NCBI RefSeq assembly: GCF_000240165.1
Contig: NC_017586.1
Span: 1,054,001-1,118,000 of the forward strand
DNA from: Streptantibioticus cattleyicolor NRRL 8057 = DSM 46488
GTDB lineage: Bacteria > Actinomycetota > Actinomycetes > Streptomycetales > Streptomycetaceae
Length of the DNA: 64,000 nt
Direction: 5' to 3'
A program made the translations under genes and the position numbers. Below the pieces are notes generated by a model, which saw only the letters and a list, made by a program, of their open reading frames with translations, had not been told where the DNA came from and made no database searches. Positions 16,588-30,113 of the stretch are shown here, in pieces (the first letter of the stretch is position 1; each line of letters starts with the position of its first letter).

Positions 16588-16935
16588 ATGGCGTCCATCG
16601 AGGAGTGCCGCAGCGCGCTCGACCGGTTGTCGCAGAACCTCACCCGGGCGCAGGGCCCGGCCCGCGACGCGGCGGCCCTGGACCGCTCGCTGAGCTGCCG
16701 GATCACCGATCTGGACGTCACCTTCACCGGGCGCCTGGCGGCCGGGCGCGTCACCGGGGTCGAGGTGGTCCCCGGCCCGCCGGACGAACGCGCCCAGATC
16801 CGCCTGACCATGTCCGGCGACGACCTGGTGGACCTGGTGGACGGGCGGCTCGACTTCGCCAGGGCGTGGGCCACCGGACGGGTCAAGCTGGAGGCGGGCT
16901 TCCGCGACCTGATCCGGCTGCGCACGCTGTTGTGA
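16588..16935 (+). CDS. SCP2 sterol-binding domain-like small protein
   Basis: Small cytoplasmic protein, 115 residues, with an SCP2-type alpha/beta sandwich pattern: LSCRITDLDVTFTGRL, then IRLTMSGDDLVDLVDGRLDFARAWATGRVKLEAGFRDLIRLRTLL. The G-R-V-K-L-E-G ending of the lipid-binding domain is recognisable. The start is ATG 16588 with AGGAG 11 nt upstream. It stands alone between a divergent neighbour and a convergent HAD gene 36 bp away. The ligand is unknown; Streptomyces usually lack sterols, so lipid binding is inference. Confidence 0.8.
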   Translation: MASIEECRSALDRLSQNLTRAQGPARDAAALDRSLSCRITDLDVTFTGRLAAGRVTGVEVVPGPPDERAQIRLTMSGDDLVDLVDGRLDFARAWATGRVKLEAGFRDLIRLRTLL

Positions 16936-16971
16936 CGCGACGGCGCATGTTGTGTTGTGACCGCTGGCCCG

Positions 16972-17997
16972 TCACCACCCCAGCCGGGCCAGCGCCTTCT
17001 CCCCGTCCAGCCGCCCGGGCCCATCCCCGGCGGCCGTCCAGGCGGCGGCACACAGCGCCCTGAGCCCGTCGCAGGGGTCGCCGTCGCCCTCGACGCGCAG
17101 CGCGCCGCCGTCCGCGCCGGCCGACCAGCCGCCGCACCGGAAGCCGTCGCCGTGCGGGGTGACCGGCGGGTGCCCGGTGAGCAGTCCGCGCAGGTCGGCG
17201 GCGAGGTAGGTGGGCCGGTGCCGCGGCTCGGCGGCCAGCAGGTGCGCCGGGGTGGTGACCCCGGTCAGCACCAGCAGCGAGTCGACCTCGCCCACGTGGG
17301 CGCCCTCGATGTCGGTGTCGAGGCGGTCGCCGACCACCAGCGGACGCCGGGCGCCGGTGCGCAGGATGGTCTCACGGTGCATCGGCGGCTGCGGCTTGCC
17401 CGCCACCTGCGGATCGCCGCCGCCGGCCGCGATCCGGACCACCTCGACGGCCGCGCCGTTGCCCGGGGCGATGCCGCGCGGCCCGGGGATCGTCAGGTCG
17501 GTGTTGGAGGCGTACCAGGGCACCCCGCGGGCGACCGCGTACCCCGCCTCGGCCAGCCGCTCCCACGGCATCTTCGGGCCGCCGTAGCCCTGCACCACCG
17601 CCACCGGGTCGTCGTCCGCCGAGTCCACCGGCTCCAGGCCCTGCTCGCGCAGCGCGACCCGCAGCCCCTCACCGCCGATCGCCAGCACCAGCGAGCCGGG
17701 CGCCACCTGCTCCGCGATGAGCCGGGCCACCGCCTGCGCCGAGGTGACCACGTCCGACGCGTCGGCCGGCACGCCCAGCTCGGTCAGGTGCGCGGCGACC
17801 GCGTCCGGGGTGCGCAGCGCGTTGTTGGTGACGTACGCCAGCCGCATCCCCCCCTCCCGGGCCGCCCCGAGCGAGGACACGGCGTGCTCGATCGCCCGGC
17901 CGCCCGCGTACACCACCCCGTCCAGGTCGAGCAACGCCGTGTCGTACGCCTCGTGCAGCGGTTCCTCGCTGCCGCCCGGCCGGGTCCGCGCGTTCAT
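16972..17997 (-). CDS. HAD-IIA family (NagD-like) phosphatase
   Basis: HAD hydrolase of subfamily IIA, 341 residues. Motif I is LLDLDGVVYAGG, motif II VTNN, and motif IV VVGDRLDTDIEGAHVGEVDSLLVLTGVTT. The cap domain between them has DDDPVAVVQGYG and ASNTDLTIPGPRGIAPGNGA. A ~75-residue C-terminal extension (after LLTGHPP) is common in Streptomyces homologues. The start is ATG 17997 with GGGAG 10 nt upstream. Substrates of this group include nucleotides, p-nitrophenyl phosphate and glycerol 2-phosphate; the physiological one cannot be told. It is divergent from the DUF1015 gene. Confidence 0.88.
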   Translation of the reverse strand: MNARTRPGGSEEPLHEAYDTALLDLDGVVYAGGRAIEHAVSSLGAAREGGMRLAYVTNNALRTPDAVAAHLTELGVPADASDVVTSAQAVARLIAEQVAPGSLVLAIGGEGLRVALREQGLEPVDSADDDPVAVVQGYGGPKMPWERLAEAGYAVARGVPWYASNTDLTIPGPRGIAPGNGAAVEVVRIAAGGGDPQVAGKPQPPMHRETILRTGARRPLVVGDRLDTDIEGAHVGEVDSLLVLTGVTTPAHLLAAEPRHRPTYLAADLRGLLTGHPPVTPHGDGFRCGGWSAGADGGALRVEGDGDPCDGLRALCAAAWTAAGDGPGRLDGEKALARLGW

Positions 17998-18146
17998 CGC
18001 CGTACCGCTCCCATCGTCCGCCTCGCGTTCACCGCGCGAGCACTGTCACGTTCACTGCCGATACGCCCGAAAACACCGGGGACTTGGGCCGCTTCGGCCG
18101 TCGTCCCGGTGGCCGGACACCCCCACCGGACACATAGCATGCTCCG

Positions 18147-19457
18147 ATGAGCACTCCAGGAGCCTCCCCCTGGCCATCCCAAGGGGACCCCCGGCAAGCG
18201 CGCGGCCTGCGGCTCGCGCCCTTCCGTGGACTGCGCTACGTCCCCGACCGGGTCGGCAGCCTGTCCGCGGTCACCTCGCCACCGTACGACGTCGTGGTCC
18301 GCCCCGACGGACTGGTACGGCTGGAGGACGCCGATCCGCACAACATCGTGCGGCTGATCCTCCCGCAGGACGGCGACCCGGCGGCCAGCCACGCCCGGGC
18401 CGCCCGCACCCTGCGCGACTGGCGGGAACGGGGCGTCCTCGCCCCCGACCCGGAGCCCGCGCTCTACGTGTACGAGCAGCGCGACGCGGCCGGCCTGGTG
18501 CAGCGCGGACTGATCGGCGCGCTGCGGCTGACCACCGCGGACGAGGGCGTGGTCCTCCCCCACGAGGACGTGATGCCGGCGCCGGTGGCCGACCGGGCCG
18601 GCCTGATGCGCGCCACCCGGGCCAACCTGGAACCGCTGCTGCTCGCCTACCGGGGAGACAGCCGGGGCGCCGCCGCCCGCACCGTGGAGGCGGCCGGCGA
18701 CCAACCGCCGCTGCTCGCCACGACCACCGAGGACGGCACCCGCCACCGGCTGTGGGCGGTCACCGACCCGGCGCGGATCGCCGCCGTCGGCGCCGACCTG
18801 GCCACGCGCCAGGCGCTGATCGCCGACGGCCACCACCGCTGGGCCACCTACCTGCTGCTCCGCGCCGAGCAGCCCGCGCCCGGCCCGTGGGACCAGGGCC
18901 TGGTGCTGCTCGTGGACACCGCCCGCTACCCGCTGCGGGTCCGCGCCATCCACCGGGTGCTGCGCCGCCTCCCGGTGGCCGACGCGCTCGCCGCCCTGGG
19001 GGACGCCTGCCGGGTACGGCGGCTCGACGTGCCGCTGCCGGACGCGCTGGCCACGCTGGCCGAGGCGGCATCCGGCCCCGGCAACGCCTACCTGCTCGCC
19101 GGGGACGGCGCCTTCCACCTGGTCACCGAGGTCGCCGAGCGCCTCGTCGACGCGTGCGTGCGCCACGACCGCCCGGAACCGTGGCGCCGGCTCGACGCCA
19201 CGGTCCTCCACCACGTGCTCATCGACCACCTGTGGCGGGTTCCGGACGCCCCCGAGCACGTCGGCTACGTCCACGACGCCCCGGCCGCCGTGGGGCAGGC
19301 CGAACGCCTGGGCGGCACCGCCGTGTTGATGCACCCGGTGCCGGAGGCGACGGTGCTCGAACTGGCCCGGCAGGGCGTGATGATGCCGCACAAGTCGACG
19401 TCGTTCGGCCCGAAGCCGGCGTCGGGGCTGGTGCTGCGCAGCCTGGATCTGGAGTGA
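18147..19457 (+). CDS. DUF1015 domain-containing protein
   Basis: Conserved protein of unknown function, 436 residues. Hallmarks are APFRGLRYVPDRVGSLSAVTSPPYDVV near the N-terminus, HNIVRLILP, and the strongly conserved ADGHHRWATYLLLRAEQ. The C-terminus has AVLMHPVPEATVLELARQGVMMPHKSTSFGPKPASGLVLRSLD, also typical of the family. Such proteins are sometimes called SpoOJ/ParA/ParB/repB-like; I would not rely on that. The start is ATG 18147; no strong ribosome site is visible. A 13-bp terminator hairpin follows at 19472-19502. Confidence 0.88.
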   Translation: MSTPGASPWPSQGDPRQARGLRLAPFRGLRYVPDRVGSLSAVTSPPYDVVVRPDGLVRLEDADPHNIVRLILPQDGDPAASHARAARTLRDWRERGVLAPDPEPALYVYEQRDAAGLVQRGLIGALRLTTADEGVVLPHEDVMPAPVADRAGLMRATRANLEPLLLAYRGDSRGAAARTVEAAGDQPPLLATTTEDGTRHRLWAVTDPARIAAVGADLATRQALIADGHHRWATYLLLRAEQPAPGPWDQGLVLLVDTARYPLRVRAIHRVLRRLPVADALAALGDACRVRRLDVPLPDALATLAEAASGPGNAYLLAGDGAFHLVTEVAERLVDACVRHDRPEPWRRLDATVLHHVLIDHLWRVPDAPEHVGYVHDAPAAVGQAERLGGTAVLMHPVPEATVLELARQGVMMPHKSTSFGPKPASGLVLRSLDLE

Positions 19458-19471
19458 GTCCGCGCTGACGG

Positions 19472-19502
19472 GTACGGCCCCGCCGGGGTGGCGGGGCCGT
19501 AC
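19472..19502. terminator. bidirectional terminator between DUF1015 and TPR genes
   Basis: GTACGGCCCCGCC (19472-19484) pairs perfectly with 19490-19502 around a 5-nt loop. It sits 14 nt past the DUF1015 stop and 9 nt past the stop of the convergent TPR gene, so it can serve both. Confidence 0.8.
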
Positions 19503-19511
19503 GGTCGGCCG

Positions 19512-21125
19512 TCAGGCGTTGTCGGGACGGTTGTCGTCCTCTTCGGAGCGCTTGTCCGCGGGACGGTCGTCCTCGGGCCGTTCGTCTTCCGGCTTGGCGT
19601 CGTCGGCGGGGGCCGGCTCCTTGAACGGGTTGTCGAGGAACGCGGAGGGGTCGATCGGCTGCGCGGGGGCGGCCTCGGTGCCGGACTCCTCGGAGCCGGA
19701 CTCCTCGGAGCCGGACTCCTCGGGGCGGGCGTCCTCGGCGAGGTCTTCCGCGTCCTCGGCGTCCTCCGCGTCCTCGGCCTCCGGGTCGAGGGCGTCCACG
19801 AAGTGCACGCCCTCCAGCTCGGCCAGCCGGTCGGAGGCGTCGGTGGCGCCGTTCTGGTCGGCCTCCAGCGCCTTGGCGAACCAGTCCCGCGCCTCGTCCT
19901 CGCGGCCCACCGCGACCAGCGCGTCGGCGTACGCGTAACGCAGCCGCGCGGTCCACGGGTGGACGGCGCTGGACGCCAGCTCCGGGCTCTGCAGGGTGAC
20001 CACGGCCGCGTCGGCCTGACCCATGTCCCGCCGCGCGCCGGCCGCCACGAGCCGCATCTCCACCTGCCCGGCCCGGTCCAGCTTCTGCACCTCGGGCTCG
20101 CCGGCCATGGCCAGCGCCCGCTCCGGACGGCCCAGCCCGCGCTCGCAGTCGGCCATCACCGGCCACAACTCCACCGAACCGGTCATCCGCCGCGCCGCGC
20201 GGAACTCCGCCAGCGCCTCCGCGTACCGCTCGGTGGAGTACGCCGCGAAGCCCACCGCCTCACGCACCGCCGCCACCCGCGAAGCGAGCCGGAAGGCCAC
20301 CTTGGCGTACGCGTACGCCTGCTCGGCCTCGGTGTCCAGCAGCCGCGCCACCATCACCAGGTTGCGGGCCACGTCCTCGGCGAGCGTCTTCGGCAGCGAC
20401 TGCAACTCCTGCCGGACGCTCTTGTCCAGCTCCTGGCCGGTCACGTCCTCCGGGATCGGCAGCCGCTTGACCGGCTCGCGCTGCTCCTCACGCGCATCCT
20501 CCCGGCCACCCCGCCCCCGACCACGGTCGCGGTCCCGGTCGCGGCTCTCGAACCGCCCCCGCCCCGGCCCGGCCGGACGACGGTCCCCCCGGCCCCGGTC
20601 GTCACGGCGGTCGTCACGCGGGCGGTCTTCGCGCGGACGGTCGTAACGGGGACGCTCATCCCGGCGGTCATCGCGCCGGAAGCCACCCCGTTCGTCGTCC
20701 CGACGCGGACGGTCGTAACGCGGCCGGTCGTCCCGGCGGAAGCCGCCCCGGTCGTCCCGACGGTCGTCACGCGGCCGGTCATCACGGGGACGGTCGTGGC
20801 GCGGACGGTCGTCACGCCGGTCGTCCCGACGGAAGCCACCACGGTCATCACGCCGGTCATCGCGGGGACGGTCGTAACGGGGACGCTCGTCGCGGCGGAA
20901 ACCACCACGGTCATCCCGACGGTCATCACGCGGGCGCTCGTCGCGGCGGTCTTCGCGGGGACGGTCGTAATGGGGACGCTCGTCACGCCGGTCGTCCCGG
21001 CGGAAGCCGCCCCGGTCGTCGTTGCGACGGGGGCCACCGGTACGGAAATCGCGGCGCCCGCCGACGCCGGCGTTCCGGTCCCTGCGCTCGGGCCTATCCG
21101 AGCGGCCCTCGGACGAGTTGGACAT
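19512..21125 (-). CDS. TPR-type protein with Arg/Asp/Gly-rich repeat region and acidic tail
   Basis: 537 residues in three parts. Residues ~1-215 are a low-complexity, charge-patterned region of repeated DRPRDDRRDD and RGGFRRD units. Residues ~220-440 form a helical TPR-like core (LPIPEDVTGQELDKSVRQEL ... AYAYADALVAVGREDEARDW). The last ~95 residues are Asp/Glu/Ser-rich (AEDAEDAED, GSEESGSEESG). The start is ATG 21125 with AAGGAG 8 nt upstream. It lies just downstream of the rRNA operon terminator on the same strand. Homologues are common in Streptomyces as tetratricopeptide proteins; the RGG-like region suggests RNA contact, which is inference. In vivo role unknown. Confidence 0.82.
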   Translation of the reverse strand: MSNSSEGRSDRPERRDRNAGVGGRRDFRTGGPRRNDDRGGFRRDDRRDERPHYDRPREDRRDERPRDDRRDDRGGFRRDERPRYDRPRDDRRDDRGGFRRDDRRDDRPRHDRPRDDRPRDDRRDDRGGFRRDDRPRYDRPRRDDERGGFRRDDRRDERPRYDRPREDRPRDDRRDDRGRGDRRPAGPGRGRFESRDRDRDRGRGRGGREDAREEQREPVKRLPIPEDVTGQELDKSVRQELQSLPKTLAEDVARNLVMVARLLDTEAEQAYAYAKVAFRLASRVAAVREAVGFAAYSTERYAEALAEFRAARRMTGSVELWPVMADCERGLGRPERALAMAGEPEVQKLDRAGQVEMRLVAAGARRDMGQADAAVVTLQSPELASSAVHPWTARLRYAYADALVAVGREDEARDWFAKALEADQNGATDASDRLAELEGVHFVDALDPEAEDAEDAEDAEDLAEDARPEESGSEESGSEESGTEAAPAQPIDPSAFLDNPFKEPAPADDAKPEDERPEDDRPADKRSEEDDNRPDNA

Positions 21126-21215
21126 CGACGTGACTCCTTGGATCGTGCTGCTGTAGTGCCAGTCTCCCGTATTCGTCGGGAGAACGCGCATCGGCGGGGG
21201 GTGGGCAAACGAAAA

Positions 21216-21255
21216 GGACCCTCGGTCCCGGCGCTCAGGCCGGGACCGAGGGTCC
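21216..21255 (-). terminator. rRNA operon terminator
   Basis: A perfect 17-bp stem: 21216-21232 (starting GGACCCTCGG) pairs with 21239-21255, with loop GCTCAG. Read on the minus strand it is followed by TTTTCGTTT, a true U-rich tail, and lies 10 nt past the end of 5S. Among the hairpins here this is the most canonical terminator. Confidence 0.92.
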
Positions 21256-21264
21256 ATAAAGATA

Positions 21265-21383
21265 GTTCGGCGGCGTCCTACTCTCCCACGAGGTCCCCCT
21301 CGCAGTACCATCGGCGCTGAAAGGCTTAGCTTCCGGGTTCGGAATGTGACCGGGCGTTTCCCTAACGCTATAACCACCGAAAC
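21265..21383 (-). rRNA. rrf: 5S ribosomal RNA
   Basis: About 119 nt. The minus strand begins GTTTCGGTGGTTATAGCG and contains the conserved CCGAACCCGGAAGCTAAGCC core, ending GGACGCCGCCGAAC. The ends pair with one another. It lies ~160 nt after the 23S 3' end. Ends are accurate to a few bases. Confidence 0.95.
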
Positions 21384-21542
21384 ACCATCGGGCCGTCCCG
21401 TCGGAACGAGACACAGGCGAGGTGCCAGCGAACGAGCACACTTTTCAGTTGACTGCCGTCCCGGCCAGACCGAGGCGGTTGTAACCGATTCACCGGTGCG
21501 ATGGTTCGCAACCCGGGAACCGCATAGTGGACGCGTGCAGCT

Positions 21543-26464
<4,922 letters not shown>

Positions 26465-26934
26465 ATGCTTCCGGGCTATCCCGGTGACACAGTCACGAGA
26501 GCGGCACGGGCCGGAGGAATAATCCGGTCCGTGCACAGCGTCCTCGCTGTGTTTTCTTCAAAGGAACCTCATCCATCCAGGCCGTCAGGCCCGGCGGACG
26601 GGGTATCAACATATCTGGCGTTGACTTTTGGCACGCTGTTGAGTTCTCAAGGAACGGAAGCTTCCTTCGTTGCCGTTTCCGGCCCCTCCGGGCTTTCCCT
26701 TCGTTGTCCCCAGCTTATCAGATCCTTTCGGACCCGATTCCCGCTGGCGGGGTTTTGCCTTTTTGGCCTTTCGGCCCTTCCAGCGTGTCCACCACGTTAC
26801 ACCCGAATTTCTCGACAAGGAAATTCGACCCTGTCGGGAGCGAGTTCAGTAGTGGTTATGCCGAGTGACGAGGTGCCTGTGGACGTGGTCCACCGCATGG
26901 CCCTCAGCCCCCAGCGGCTTAGCCACGTTAGGCG
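26465..26934 (-). promoter_or_regulatory. rRNA operon promoter and leader region
   Basis: About 470 gene-free bases upstream of 16S, lower in GC than the rest. A block at 26601-26650 (minus strand, TTGAGAACTCAACAG then GTGCCAAAAGTC) resembles the leader element I know from Streptomyces rrn operons, thought to matter for processing or antitermination. A TGTAAC hexamer at 26796-26801 could be a -10 box, but the TTGTCG at 26813-26818 is only 11 bp away, so the pair is not canonical. Streptomyces rrn operons usually have several tandem promoters; I cannot place them individually. Confidence 0.6.
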
Positions 26935-26973
26935 GTGGACGGGCCGGAGTCAAGTCTCGTCCGGCCCGTCCAC
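26935..26973 (-). terminator. terminator downstream of tyrS
   Basis: A perfect 14-bp stem: GTGGACGGGCCGGA at 26935-26948 pairs with 26960-26973 around an 11-nt loop. It starts 37 nt past the tyrS stop and separates tyrS from the rRNA promoters. Confidence 0.82.
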
Positions 26974-27010
26974 GTTGCCGCAGGTCAGGGCGTTGCTCGG
27001 CGGTGTCGCG

Positions 27011-28291
27011 TCAGTCGCGGACGACCTCGACGGCGGCCAGGTTGCGCTTGCCGCGGCGCAGCACCAGCCACTTGCCGTGCAGCAGGTCGGCCTCGCCCGG
27101 GATCTCGTCCTCGCCGGCGACCTTCGCGTTGTTCACGTAGGCACCGCCCTCCTTGACCGTGCGGCGCCCGGCGGACTTGCTCGGTACCAGGCCGGTCTCG
27201 GCGAGCAGGTCGACGACCGGGGCGAGGGCCGGCACCTTGGCGTAGGGCAGCTCGGCGAGGGCCGCGGCCAGCGTCCGCTCGTCCAGGGCGGCCAGGTCTC
27301 CCTGGCCGAAGAGCGCCTGCGAGGCGGCGATCACCGCGGCGGTCTGGTCGGCGCCGTGCACCAGGGTGGTCAGCTCCTCGGCGAGCGCCCGCTGGGCGGC
27401 CCGGGCCTGCGGGCGCTCGGCGGTGGCCCGCTCCAGCTCCTCGATCTCCTCGCGGTCGCGGAAGCTGAAGGTGCGCAGGTAGCGGGTGACGTCGCGGTCG
27501 TCGGTGTTGAGCCAGAACTGGTAGAAGGCGTAGGGCGTGGTCAGCTCGGGGTCGAGCCAGACCGCGCCGCCCTCGGTCTTGCCGAACTTGGTGCCGTCCG
27601 CCTTGGTCAGCAGGTTCTGGGTGAGGGCGTGCGCCGGGCCGTGCGGCTGGTTGGATCGCATCCGGCGGATCAGGTCGAGGCCGGCGGTGATGTTGCCCCA
27701 CTGGTCGCTGCCGCCGATCTGGAGCGTGCAGCCGTACCGCTGGTACAGCTCCACGTAGTCCAGCGCCTGGAGGATCACGTAGCTGAACTCTGTGTAGCTC
27801 ATGCCCTCGCCGTCGAGGCGGGTCTTGACCGTCTCGCGGGAGAGCATCGAGTTGACGCTGAAGTGCTTGCCGAGGTCGCGCAGGAAGGAGAGCGCGGAGA
27901 TGCCGGCCGTCCACTCGTAGTTGTTGGCCATGATCGCCTGGCCGGGACCCGGGGTGTCGAAGTCCAGGAAGGCGGAGAGCTGGCCGCGCAGCCTGCCGAC
28001 CCACTCCTCGACGGTGGCGGCGGCGTTGAGCTGGCGCTCGGCGCTGGGCTTGGGGTCGCCGATCAGTCCGGTGGCGCCGCCGACCAGGGCGATCGGCCGG
28101 TGCCCGGCGAGCTGGAAGCGGCGCAGCGCGATGATCTGCGTGAGGTGGCCGACGTGCAGGCTGGCCGCGGTGGGGTCGAAGCCGCAATACAGCGTGACGG
28201 GGCCGTCCGCGAGCGCCTTGCGCAGGGCTTCTTCGTCGGTGGTCTGGGCGAGGACTCCCCGCCACCGCAGCTCGTCGACGATGTCCGTCAC
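27011..28291 (-). CDS. tyrS: tyrosyl-tRNA synthetase
   Basis: Class I aminoacyl-tRNA synthetase charging tRNA-Tyr, 426 residues, near the expected length. The HIGH-type motif is LHVGHLTQI, the binding loop [16 protein letters not shown], and the KMSKS-type loop [10 protein letters not shown]-terminal S4 RNA-binding domain ([20 protein letters not shown] ... [16 protein letters not shown]) closes the protein. The start is GTG 28291 ([21 protein letters not shown]); GAGGGAG lies 12 nt upstream. No T-box is apparent in the 112-nt gap to the neighbouring glycosylase gene. It lies upstream of the rRNA operon on the same strand. Confidence 0.96.
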   Translation of the reverse strand: MTDIVDELRWRGVLAQTTDEEALRKALADGPVTLYCGFDPTAASLHVGHLTQIIALRRFQLAGHRPIALVGGATGLIGDPKPSAERQLNAAATVEEWVGRLRGQLSAFLDFDTPGPGQAIMANNYEWTAGISALSFLRDLGKHFSVNSMLSRETVKTRLDGEGMSYTEFSYVILQALDYVELYQRYGCTLQIGGSDQWGNITAGLDLIRRMRSNQPHGPAHALTQNLLTKADGTKFGKTEGGAVWLDPELTTPYAFYQFWLNTDDRDVTRYLRTFSFRDREEIEELERATAERPQARAAQRALAEELTTLVHGADQTAAVIAASQALFGQGDLAALDERTLAAALAELPYAKVPALAPVVDLLAETGLVPSKSAGRRTVKEGGAYVNNAKVAGEDEIPGEADLLHGKWLVLRRGKRNLAAVEVVRD

Positions 28292-28403
28292 GGTGTCTCG
28301 TTTCTCCCTCTTCGGGTACGCCCTCCGCCGCGCCGATCGCGGTGCCGGGCGTACCTCGTCACTACAGACAGCTTGTCCGAGGGTACGCGGTCCGGGCCGG
28401 CGG

Positions 28404-29048
28404 TTACCGCCTGCGGCGGGGCGCGTGGGCACGGTACGGGCTGACGGTGGGGTCGCCGTCGATCCAGAAGCGCCACGGGTGGGCCGCGCCCTCGCCGCCG
28501 ACCCCGGTGCGCGGGCCGTTGCGTACCGCCCCGGGGGACGCCGGGGTTCCGGTGAGCACCCGGAAGGGCGAGTCGGCGGGGGCGGCGGGGCAGACGTCGG
28601 CGCCGTCGAGCGCGCGGTCGATGCCGAGCGCGGTGGCCAGCCGGGCCGGACCCTGGGCGAGGTCGGCGGGGCGGCGGGAGCTGGGGCGGCGCTTGGCGGC
28701 CAGGTCGGCGCCGGCCACGATCTCCCCGGCCCGCAGCAGCACGCCGCCGGCGGTGCCCTCCGGGCAGCACACCAGGTTCATGCAGTGCCACATCCCGTAG
28801 GTGAAGTACACGTAGGCGTGACCGGGCGGGCCGAACATGACGGCGTTGCGCGCGGTGCGGCCTCGGTAGGCGTGCGAGCCGGGGTCCGCGGTGCCGGCGT
28901 ACGCCTCGACCTCGGTGAGCCGTACCTCGACGGGACCGTCGGGGGTGTCGCGGACGAGGACGCGGCCGAGCAGGTCGGGTGCCACGTCGAGCACCGGGCG
29001 GTCGAAGAAGGCACGGGGCAGCGGGGTGCGGTCGGTAGCCGAGGTCAT
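28404..29048 (-). CDS. DNA-3-methyladenine glycosylase (AAG/MPG family)
   Basis: Monofunctional base-excision glycosylase removing alkylated purines, 214 residues. The MPG fold signatures are LARPAFF-like [61 protein letters not shown], and [10 protein letters not shown]. The probable catalytic Glu is in VEAY. The tail [12 protein letters not shown] to [17 protein letters not shown] matches Streptomyces homologues. ATG 29048 gives the natural N-terminus; the frame extends 21 codons upstream without a good ribosome site. It is divergent from the PEBP gene and transcribed toward tyrS. Confidence 0.92.
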   Translation of the reverse strand: MTSATDRTPLPRAFFDRPVLDVAPDLLGRVLVRDTPDGPVEVRLTEVEAYAGTADPGSHAYRGRTARNAVMFGPPGHAYVYFTYGMWHCMNLVCCPEGTAGGVLLRAGEIVAGADLAAKRRPSSRRPADLAQGPARLATALGIDRALDGADVCPAAPADSPFRVLTGTPASPGAVRNGPRTGVGGEGAAHPWRFWIDGDPTVSPYRAHAPRRRR

Positions 29049-29159
29049 GTGGTCCGAGCGTACCGGGCGGGCCGATCGCGCACGGTGCCGATCACGTTCC
29101 CGGTCGATCACGTTCTAGGGTGGCGGACGAACCATCAGGCGCGATGAGGAGGCAGCCAG

Positions 29160-29699
29160 GTGACCGAGCGCAAGAGGCGACCGCTCCCCCACGACTTCCA
29201 CCCGCCGGTGCCGTCGTTCACCGTGGTGAGCGACGACGTCCGGGACGGCGGCACGCTGCCGGACGCCCAGGTGTACGCCAAGGGCAACACCTCGCCGCAT
29301 CTGCGGTGGGACGGGTTTCCGGCCGGGACCAGGAGCTTCGCGGTGACGTGCTACGACCCGGACGCGCCGACCGGCAGCGGGTTCTGGCACTGGTCGGTCT
29401 TCGACATCCCGGCCTCGGTGACCGAGTTGCCGGCCGGGGCGGGGTCGGGGGACTTCGCGGGGCTGCCGCGGGGCGCGGTCCAGGTGCGCAACGACTACGG
29501 CACCCAGGACTTCGGCGGTGCGGCGCCGCCGCCCGGTGACGGTCCGCACCGCTACGTCTTCACGGTCTACGCGGTGGACGAGGAGAAGCTGGGGCCGGAC
29601 GCGTCGGCGACGCCCGCGGTGGTCGGGTTCAACCTGCGGTTCCACACGATCGGCCGGGCGCAGCTGATCGCGGAGTACGAGGTGCCCGCCGAGGGCTGA
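29160..29699 (+). CDS. YbhB/YbcL family (PEBP, Raf kinase inhibitor-like) protein
   Basis: 179-residue phosphatidylethanolamine-binding-like protein without signal peptide. Family blocks: ASDDVRDGG-like [53 protein letters not shown], then [23 protein letters not shown]. These line the anion-binding pocket. The start is GTG 29160 with GAGGAGG 7 nt upstream. The biological role of bacterial members is not established; some affect signalling or secreted enzymes. Confidence 0.92.
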   Translation: MTERKRRPLPHDFHPPVPSFTVVSDDVRDGGTLPDAQVYAKGNTSPHLRWDGFPAGTRSFAVTCYDPDAPTGSGFWHWSVFDIPASVTELPAGAGSGDFAGLPRGAVQVRNDYGTQDFGGAAPPPGDGPHRYVFTVYAVDEEKLGPDASATPAVVGFNLRFHTIGRAQLIAEYEVPAEG

Positions 29700-29889
29700 G
29701 CGCCTCGGCCGGGCCGCGGTGCGGCCGTGCGGGCCGGTACGCCTCCGTCGGGCGGAAAACGCGTTGCGCGGGGGGTGTTGGGGCCGCACAGTGGTGGTGG
29801 CCGGCGGCCTTCCTGGTCACCGGCGACCGGCACCGCAGTGGCGGGGACGGCCCGGCGTGCTTGCCGTGGCCTTCCGCCGGAGCCTTGGC

Positions 29890-30051
29890 ATGGTCCGGGT
29901 GACCGCGCCGGTCGCCGGATGCCCCGGGTGTCTCGCTGTATGGACGGGGGACGAGCACCCGGGGCGTTGTCATGTCTGCCTGCGCAACCTCCCGATCGCC
30001 AATCCCCGTGCCCAGCGGGCTCGTTGGGCGAAATTGCGTTGTCGCGCGTGA
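29890..30051 (+). CDS. possible small zinc-ribbon protein
   Basis: A 53-residue frame starting MVRVTAPVAGCPGCLAVW. It has two CxxC pairs (CPGC and, 13 residues later, CHVC), then a basic tail ending in a fifth Cys. ATG 29890 has GGAG 7 nt upstream. Third-position GC is near 70 percent, below its neighbours, so the gene could be a relic or recently acquired, or the frame could be fortuitous. It lies 62 bp upstream of the HNH gene on the same strand. No function is assigned. Confidence 0.5.
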   Translation: MVRVTAPVAGCPGCLAVWTGDEHPGRCHVCLRNLPIANPRAQRARWAKLRCRA

Positions 30052-30113
30052 TCGGCACGGTCACAGTGGTGCCACCCCGCCACGGGGGCGGGGCGGACCC
30101 GGAGGTGGGCGCG

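Noticed and set aside
16405-16935. Longer version of the SCP2 gene beginning at 16405
   Set aside because: The extra 61 residues are Arg/Pro/Gly-rich without a fold, and the ATG at 16588 has a good AGGAG site.
26465-28444. A 659-codon plus-strand frame covering the rRNA leader and tyrS
   Set aside because: Starts inside the rRNA promoter region and runs antisense to tyrS; no plausible start site or domain.
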